A stretch of 45,658 nt of DNA from an uncultured Clostridia bacterium (lineage in GTDB: Bacteria; Bacillota; Clostridia; Christensenellales; UBA1242), in the NCBI GenBank assembly GCA_947626155.1, contig CANQRC010000004.1:1-45658 (forward strand), given 5' to 3'. The position numbers and the translations under genes are program-made. Shown here piece after piece: positions 41,075 to 45,658 of the stretch (position 1 is the stretch's first letter; every line of letters starts with the position of its first letter). The notes under the pieces are model-generated. The model saw only the letters and a list, made by a program, of their open reading frames with translations. It did no database searches and had not been told where the DNA came from.

Positions 41075-42586
41075 TTAGTATTTTTGATAAAACACAACAA
41101 TGTTTTCATCTTGTGCAAGCGGAAACGCAACTTCTGGATTTTGAAGCGTGATAACCTCTTCTCTGACATTCACCGTCTTTGCAATATCCCAAGCACTTTG
41201 GCCGCTCTTAGCAAACACAAGCTCAATGGCACATTCCCTCTCTGGCAACTGACCGCCTTGCTCAACATTTGAAATCACTGCGCCATATTCGTCACAGTCG
41301 CACTGCGCCCTAACTTTCACTTTTGCGTCAAAGAAGAATTCTCTTCCTTTCTTAACCGCAACATCCACATCCGTCAAAATTGCTCCCACGCAAACTCTTG
41401 CGCTATCCTCACACTGAGTTTTGTCAGAGATGACAAAAGGCACAACAATTTCCACGCTATTCAAAGAATTGGTCTCGTCATTAAGATAGATCACATTCGT
41501 TTTGGTCACACCCTCAACAAAAATTTCGCCGTCTTTAATATAAGAATTTGTCACATTCAAATTCGAGCCGCCAACAAACATAATTTTGTCAACTCTTGGC
41601 TGATTTTCATCCAAGGTCAGCGAGCCGTCAATCTTGCTTTCAAAAGCCTCGCCCTGGCACTGCCTGGTCATGTCAAAAGAGGAAGTTGTCAGTTGCAAAT
41701 CACAGTCCGTGCTATAAACATCCACTGCCACAACCACATTTTTTTGCGCATAAGCAGTCACAAGCACCTCAACTGGAACAGAAACTTTTACATTTACGCC
41801 TTTTTCGGTGTTTTCAACTTCGCATTTGACCGAGCTTCTTTTTATGCAAGCGGTCGCCTCGCAAACGCTTTCCCTTGTCACGCCTTCAAGTTCAACCTCT
41901 TCCTTAAAGTTTTCTGTCACATAAGAAGTCTCAAAGCGGTCATTTTCAGTGAGGTACAAAAGCTTTGTTATCACCTCGCCTGTCACCGAAACAAAATTCA
42001 CGCCGCTTTCAACGTCCCTCACGCTGACCTGGCTGTCGCTTGCCACAACTTTTCTAACCGGCTCTTTGATTGAGAAGTCGCTTGTGACAACAAAAGTCTC
42101 TTTTGCCTGGCCAAGCAAAGTGTTCACCAAAAGTTCGTCCTCTTTGACGCACATATTTTCGTCGCCCGTGGTGATGTTTGAAACTTCTCTGCTTCCAACC
42201 AGCACGCAAGACTGCTCGCAAGTGCAATTAAGTTTGATGTTTGAACTTGTGATGTTCTCAACAGAATAATCCTCAACGTCAACTTTTATAAACGCCTTGT
42301 CGCCAACCTGAATTTCTCCACTTTCAAACTTAGAAGAAAATGGACAAGCCGAATTGATTGTGCCAATTTCGCCATCAACCGTGAGATAAATCAGGCAGAC
42401 ATCCAAACAGCCCGTGTAATTTATCACGCCATTAAGCACCTCAACATTTTCTGGCTCGGCGCTGTGGCAAACGGACAAAATTTTGTCAATTTCCACATTC
42501 GTCTCTAGGTTGCATTCCACATTAAAAGTGCTTTTTTCCAATCGTATTTTTTTGCTGACATCAAATTTGTTTGTTTCAAAAGCCAT
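41075..42586 (-). CDS. SipL-like spore coat morphogenetic protein (DUF3794 + LysM)
   Basis: Likely counterpart of SipL, which binds SpoIVA and anchors the spore coat in clostridia. 503 residues: repeated DUF3794 (SPOCS) segments, recognisable by phrases such as VEVLNGVINYTGCLDVCLIY and VEIVVPFVISDKT and by many Cys residues, followed by a C-terminal LysM-like domain (AKSGQSAWDIAKTVNVREEV ... ENIVVFYQKY). GGAGGGG lies 4-5 nt before the ATG at 42586. Divergent from veg. A SigE promoter would be expected but I did not find a clear one. Other DUF3794 proteins share the domain, so the name is an inference. Confidence 0.82.
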   Translation of the reverse strand: MAFETNKFDVSKKIRLEKSTFNVECNLETNVEIDKILSVCHSAEPENVEVLNGVINYTGCLDVCLIYLTVDGEIGTINSACPFSSKFESGEIQVGDKAFIKVDVEDYSVENITSSNIKLNCTCEQSCVLVGSREVSNITTGDENMCVKEDELLVNTLLGQAKETFVVTSDFSIKEPVRKVVASDSQVSVRDVESGVNFVSVTGEVITKLLYLTENDRFETSYVTENFKEEVELEGVTRESVCEATACIKRSSVKCEVENTEKGVNVKVSVPVEVLVTAYAQKNVVVAVDVYSTDCDLQLTTSSFDMTRQCQGEAFESKIDGSLTLDENQPRVDKIMFVGGSNLNVTNSYIKDGEIFVEGVTKTNVIYLNDETNSLNSVEIVVPFVISDKTQCEDSARVCVGAILTDVDVAVKKGREFFFDAKVKVRAQCDCDEYGAVISNVEQGGQLPERECAIELVFAKSGQSAWDIAKTVNVREEVITLQNPEVAFPLAQDENIVVFYQKY

Positions 42587-42698
42587 AAACCCCTCCAAAT
42601 TTTCTACTCATGATATAATACTTGCCCAACACAAAAGTTAGAACAAAAATTTGAATAAAGTTTAAAATGTTTGTCAAAAATTGGCATAAGGAGAGATT

Positions 42699-42929
42699 AT
42701 GAGAAAAATAAATTATGGACTTGAAGATATCAAGTTGAAAATAAAGAACCTAAAAGGGCAAAACATTCAAATGAGCATAAATAGGGGCAGAAAAAAGATT
42801 GAGTTTGTCACCGCAACAATAAAAGATGTTTATCCAAGCGTGTTTACAATAAAGACGCCCGACGAGAAACTTCAAACCTTTTCCTATTTTGACGTCCTCT
42901 GCGGAAACGTTGTCTTTTCGGATGAATAA
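42699..42929 (+). CDS. veg: Veg family protein
   Basis: 76-residue Veg protein, linked to biofilm control in B. subtilis. Landmarks are LKIKNLKGQNIQMSINRGRKK and ATIKDVYPSVFTIK, both matching the family. AAGGAG lies 5 nt before the ATG. It is divergent from the sipL-like gene, an arrangement I believe is common in clostridia. No clear promoter seen. Confidence 0.92.
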   Translation: MRKINYGLEDIKLKIKNLKGQNIQMSINRGRKKIEFVTATIKDVYPSVFTIKTPDEKLQTFSYFDVLCGNVVFSDE

Positions 42930-42931
42930 GC

Positions 42932-43159
42932 TTAAAAATTTTTCGTTTGGCTAATAAATCTCAAAACAAAATCAATAACCTTTTTATCGTGTTCAACAGA
43001 ATTTTTCGTCAAAGTGGAGATTATGGAAAAATATAAATTCTTTTGTTTTTCAGATAAAGAATTTAACAGTTCGTTTTCCTTTTTTATTAAATCTTCTCGC
43101 TTTTCTCCATATTTTTCTATGGAATATTCATTATAGATTATATCTATTAAACTATTCAT
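42932..43159 (-). CDS. Small unknown protein, 75 aa
   Basis: Not recognised. 75 residues, highly charged and helical (KREDLIKKENELLNSLSEKQ), ending VEHDKKVIDFVLRFISQTK. The start at 43159 is preceded by TTGAGGTGA at 8 nt. It converges with veg (3-nt gap) and is divergent from a double-HTH regulator, with which it shares a control region. It could be under that regulator; a toxin-antitoxin role is possible but not supported by motif. Confidence 0.6.
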   Translation of the reverse strand: MNSLIDIIYNEYSIEKYGEKREDLIKKENELLNSLSEKQKNLYFSIISTLTKNSVEHDKKVIDFVLRFISQTKNF

Positions 43160-43177
43160 ATACTTCACCTCAACTTA

Positions 43178-43258
43178 ATTATATACTTGTGTTACTCTTA
43201 AAGTCAACAAAAAAGTTAAGAAAAACACTAAAATTGCTCTTAGGAGAATACTTGTGTT
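43178..43258. promoter_or_regulatory. Shared control region with 11-nt direct repeats
   Basis: ATACTTGTGTT occurs at 43183-43193 and 43248-43258. The first overlaps the -10 of the minus-strand promoter (TTGACT at 43201-43206, 18 nt, TATAAT at about 43177-43182); the second covers the GTG start codon of the HTH gene. Fits autoregulation by that protein. Confidence 0.5.
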
Positions 43259-43673
43259 TGACTTATTTTTAGAAGGTTTAAAAGAAAAAGGTAAAAGCAT
43301 ATCAGATTTAGAAAAAGATGGAGTTTTGAATAAAAACATTTTTTATGGCTTTAAAAAGTATTGCCCTTCTTTGTTAAATGCAATCAAGGTGGCAAACTAT
43401 CTTGGCTTATCTTTGGACTATATTTTGGAAAGGACTTCTGAAAATAAATTTAAAGAATACTCTTTAGACCAAATCGGGGTTTATGCCAAAATACAAGATA
43501 TAATGGATTCACAAAACCTCACACCCTATAAAGTGAGCAAAGCACTAAACATTGCCCAATCTAATTTTACAGATTGGAAAAGAGGCGCGCAGCCAAAACT
43601 ATCAACGCTTATCTCAATAGTCGATTTTCTACATTGTGATTTAGATGATGTCTTGATTCTTAAAAACAAATAA
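43254..43673 (+). CDS. XRE-type regulator with two HTH domains
   Basis: 139-residue DNA-binding protein with two helix-turn-helix XRE-type segments: residues 1-59 (SISDLEKDGVLNKNIFYGFK ... NAIKVANYLGLSLDYILER) and 75-137 (MDSQNLTPYKVSKALNIAQS ... LSTLISIVDFLHCDLDDVL). The first is degenerate. Tandem HTH in one small chain suggests it binds a long or double site alone. Start is GTG at 43254 with AGGAG 7 nt upstream. A candidate -10 (TAAAAT, 43229-43234) has no good -35. Divergent from the 75-residue gene; terminator follows. Confidence 0.85.
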   Translation: MFDLFLEGLKEKGKSISDLEKDGVLNKNIFYGFKKYCPSLLNAIKVANYLGLSLDYILERTSENKFKEYSLDQIGVYAKIQDIMDSQNLTPYKVSKALNIAQSNFTDWKRGAQPKLSTLISIVDFLHCDLDDVLILKNK

Positions 43674-43700
43674 AAATAAGAGGTTGACCTCTTATTTTTT
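43674..43700 (+). terminator. Terminator of the XRE gene
   Basis: AAATAAGAGGT (43674-43684) with ACCTCTTATTT (43687-43697), 2-nt loop as drawn, T run; the stem would open to a 4-6 nt loop. Confidence 0.85.
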
Positions 43701-43733
43701 CATAAATTACTCTTTTCGTCCAACATTGCAACG

Positions 43734-44353
43734 GGCTTTTTTGTCATTCCGAGCAACGCGAAGGATCTCAATCACTTAATCACGCCCGAGATTCTTCACT
43801 CCACTCCGTTTCGCAGCGCCAACGCCCGCCAGCCCGTCAGCGAGATTGCTTCGCAATGCAGAATGACAGCACTAGGGCAGAATGACAGCGGGCGGACAAA
43901 AAACATACAGAAGAAAAGAAGAGGACATAACATCCTCTTTTTTTATAAAAAACTAATTGTCTTCGAAGCCCCACTTCGCAAGAAAGTCGAGACCAACGCC
44001 AAGCTTTCACACTTCCAAGTCCGCCATAAAATTTTGGAGAGAAAGGGTTTTGCCCTGCACAGGCGCGCCTGTTTCTATTTTTTATGTGCAAGGTGTTCAC
44101 TTGGGGCCCCCGAAAGTGCTTGCCACTTTTGGGGAAAAGGAGCGACCAAAAATTCGGGCGACGCTTTTTGACACGAAGTGGCAAAAACAAGCAATATGTG
44201 TAGGTCGCGACGCGGGCTCGCGGGAGAAACGAATTTTAGCGGCCAAACCCGAGATGTTTCGCTTCGCTCAACATGACAGCGGGCTTATGAGACAACAACA
44301 AAGACATTCCAAAACAACGGGCGGGTTGTCCGCGTTAAGAAATTCTAGTGTCC
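43734..44353. repeat. Mosaic intergenic repeat, copy 2 (between the XRE gene and ppdK)
   Basis: About 620 nt with no supported gene. Shares with copy 1: GTCATTC-type units, an inverted copy of the 48-nt block (about 43812-43854), CCATAAAATTTTGGAGAGA (44024-44042), AAACGAATTTTAGCGG (44227-44242) and TGTCCGCGT...AATTCTAG (44327-44347). It ends 8 nt from the ppdK stop. Between the shared blocks the sequence differs. Confidence 0.75.
43919..43943 (+). terminator. Hairpin with T run inside mosaic repeat copy 2
   Basis: AAGAGGA (43919-43925), 7-nt loop, TCCTCTT (43933-43939) and T's. No gene lies just upstream on the plus strand, so its origin is unclear. Confidence 0.55.
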
Positions 44354-44360
44354 ACCGCGA

Positions 44361-45658
44361 TTATTTGGAGAAAAGTCCTTTTTTCTTGCGTGGATATCTG
44401 ATTGCAGCCTGTGCAGCAGCAAGACGAGCAATAGGCACACGATAAGGTGAGCAAGAAACATAGTTAAGCCCAACTCTGTGGCAGAATTCAACAGATGATG
44501 GGTCTCCGCCATGTTCGCCGCAAATTCCAAGTTTGATGTCTGGACGAGTAGATCTTCCAAGTTCAGCAGCAATGCGAACAAGTTTGCCTACGCCGTTTTG
44601 GTCAAGCCTAGCAAATGGGTCGCTTTCAAAAATCTTCTTTTCATAGTATGTGTCAAGGAACTTGCCTGCGTCATCACGAGAGAAGCCGAATGTCATTTGT
44701 GTGAGGTCATTTGTTCCAAATGAGAAGAATTCTGCATACTTAGCAATTTGGTCAGCAGTGATTGCTGCTCTTGGAATTTCAATCATAGTGCCGACTTTGT
44801 ATTTCATGTCAACTTTGTTTTCTTTCAAAACTCTGTCAGCGGTTGTTGTGACAATGTCCTTAACATACTTAAATTCAACGCTGTCGCAAGTGAGAGGAAT
44901 CATGATTTCAGGAACAACATTAAGTTTGTCTTCTTTCATAACCTCAATAGCGGCCTTGATAACAGCCTCTGTTTGCATTTCAGCAATTTCAGGATAAGTT
45001 ACTGCAAGACGAAGTCCGCGGTGACCCATCATTGGGTTGAATTCATGCAAACTATTAACAGTTGCTTTAAGCGCCTCAAAAGTCAAGCCCATTTCCTTTG
45101 CAAGAGCCTTGATTTCGGCGTCCTCGTGTGGAAGGAATTCATGAAGAGGTGGATCCAAGAAACGAATTGTAACTGGGCGACCCTTCATAGCCTTGAAGAT
45201 GCCTTTGAAGTCTTTTTGTTGCATTGGAAGAAGTTTTTTGAGCGCTTTCTTTCTTTCCTCAGTGGTTGTGGAAACAATCATTTCTCTCACTGCAGGAATT
45301 CTGTCAGCGTCAAAGAACATATGTTCTGTTCTGCAAAGTCCAACGCCCTCTGCGCCAAAGTTGAAGGCAACTTCGGTGTCGCGTGGATTATCAGCGTTTG
45401 TTCTAATCATCAAATCTCTGTATTTATCAGCCCATTCCATAATGGTTGCAAATTCGCCAGAGATTGTTGCGTCAACAGTGGCAACTTCACCGTCATAAAT
45501 CTTTCCTGTTGAGCCGTCGAAAGAGATAACGTCCCCTTCTTTATATTTCTTACCGTTAAGTGTGAAGGATTTTCCGTCATCAGCAAACTTGATTGCAGAG
45601 CAGCCTGCAACGCAGCAAGTTCCCATTCCGCGAGCGACAACTGCGGCGTGAGAAGTCA
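44361..45658 (-). CDS. ppdK: Pyruvate, phosphate dikinase (partial, 5' end off window)
   Basis: Interconverts pyruvate, ATP and phosphate with PEP, AMP and pyrophosphate; central to PEP metabolism in anaerobes. The frame is open at the right edge, and 431 residues of about 880 are present. The visible part starts inside the swivelling phosphohistidine domain (TSHAAVVARGMG, catalytic His) and contains the whole PEP/pyruvate-binding barrel: GLCRTEHMFFD, FLDPPLHEFLPH, NPMMGHRG, IEIPRAA, FFSFGTNDLTQMTFGFSRDD and the catalytic Cys in GICGEHGG. It ends normally in a basic tail (YPRKKKGLFSK). Mosaic repeat copy 2 follows the stop by about 8 nt. Confidence 0.97.
   Translation of the reverse strand, partial: TSHAAVVARGMGTCCVAGCSAIKFADDGKSFTLNGKKYKEGDVISFDGSTGKIYDGEVATVDATISGEFATIMEWADKYRDLMIRTNADNPRDTEVAFNFGAEGVGLCRTEHMFFDADRIPAVREMIVSTTTEERKKALKKLLPMQQKDFKGIFKAMKGRPVTIRFLDPPLHEFLPHEDAEIKALAKEMGLTFEALKATVNSLHEFNPMMGHRGLRLAVTYPEIAEMQTEAVIKAAIEVMKEDKLNVVPEIMIPLTCDSVEFKYVKDIVTTTADRVLKENKVDMKYKVGTMIEIPRAAITADQIAKYAEFFSFGTNDLTQMTFGFSRDDAGKFLDTYYEKKIFESDPFARLDQNGVGKLVRIAAELGRSTRPDIKLGICGEHGGDPSSVEFCHRVGLNYVSCSPYRVPIARLAAAQAAIRYPRKKKGLFSK

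Noticed and set aside
40969..41169. Longer N terminus for spoIIR
   Set aside because: Would include the terminator of the sipL-like gene; the ATG at 40968 has a good ribosome binding site and starts the signal peptide.
42932..43673. Toxin-antitoxin pair
   Set aside because: Divergent layout and lack of toxin motif do not support it; kept only as an open possibility.
43837..44445. Frames up to 162 codons in mosaic repeat copy 2
   Set aside because: They cross shared repeat blocks that also occur in other frames and orientation in copy 1.
44748..45512. 254-codon plus-strand frame
   Set aside because: Antisense to the conserved PEP-binding domain of ppdK.

Overview
The window looks like the chromosome of a low-GC, endospore-forming Bacillota (class Clostridia), most likely an uncultured gut lineage. 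The evidence is a set of sporulation genes (spo0A, spoVG, spoIIR, sleB, ypeB, a sipL-like gene, plus veg), Gram-positive-type lipoprotein signals, strong AGGAGG-type ribosome binding sites and TTGACA/TATAAT-type promoters. I see no phage, IS element or CRISPR array. Housekeeping genes run off both edges: rpoB on the left, pyruvate phosphate dikinase on the right. Most genes are on the minus strand.

Left part (1-17565). rpoB has its own promoter and a terminator-like hairpin in its leader. Upstream of it is not rplL but a two-gene operon: a VirB4-type conjugation ATPase with two membrane helices at its N terminus, then a 3,626-residue lipoprotein with GLUG-like repeats. No other conjugation gene is visible. 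A perfect Spo0A-box sequence and a palindrome over the likely -10 lie in front of this operon. It is the best candidate here for an undescribed system: a lone secretion motor tied to a giant surface protein.

Middle part (17675-27453). Small housekeeping genes: a DUF1858 protein, hflX, a small lipoprotein, class II aldolase, walJ, uvrA, an unknown gene, uvrB, and tRNA-Val(UAC). Downstream of the tRNA are two shortened tRNA-like elements, each with a hairpin. Several genes (hflX, walJ, uvrB, murC) have near-consensus promoters ending 6-8 nt before the start codon, so their mRNAs should have almost no leader.

Right part (27523-45658). A secreted repeat protein; spo0A, whose phosphorylation-site Asp is replaced by Glu and which has two Spo0A boxes upstream; rplM-rpsI; an unknown gene; a murC/hydrolase/membrane-anchored murF-like operon; spoVG; a DHH phosphoesterase operon; a sporulation and germination block (sipL-like, spoIIR, sleB, ypeB); veg; a small divergent pair with a double-HTH regulator; and the C-terminal third or half of ppdK. 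Two related mosaic intergenic repeats sit directly downstream of rpsI and ppdK.

Limits: all family names come from motifs read by eye. Promoters, boxes and hairpins are predictions from sequence, with no expression data.
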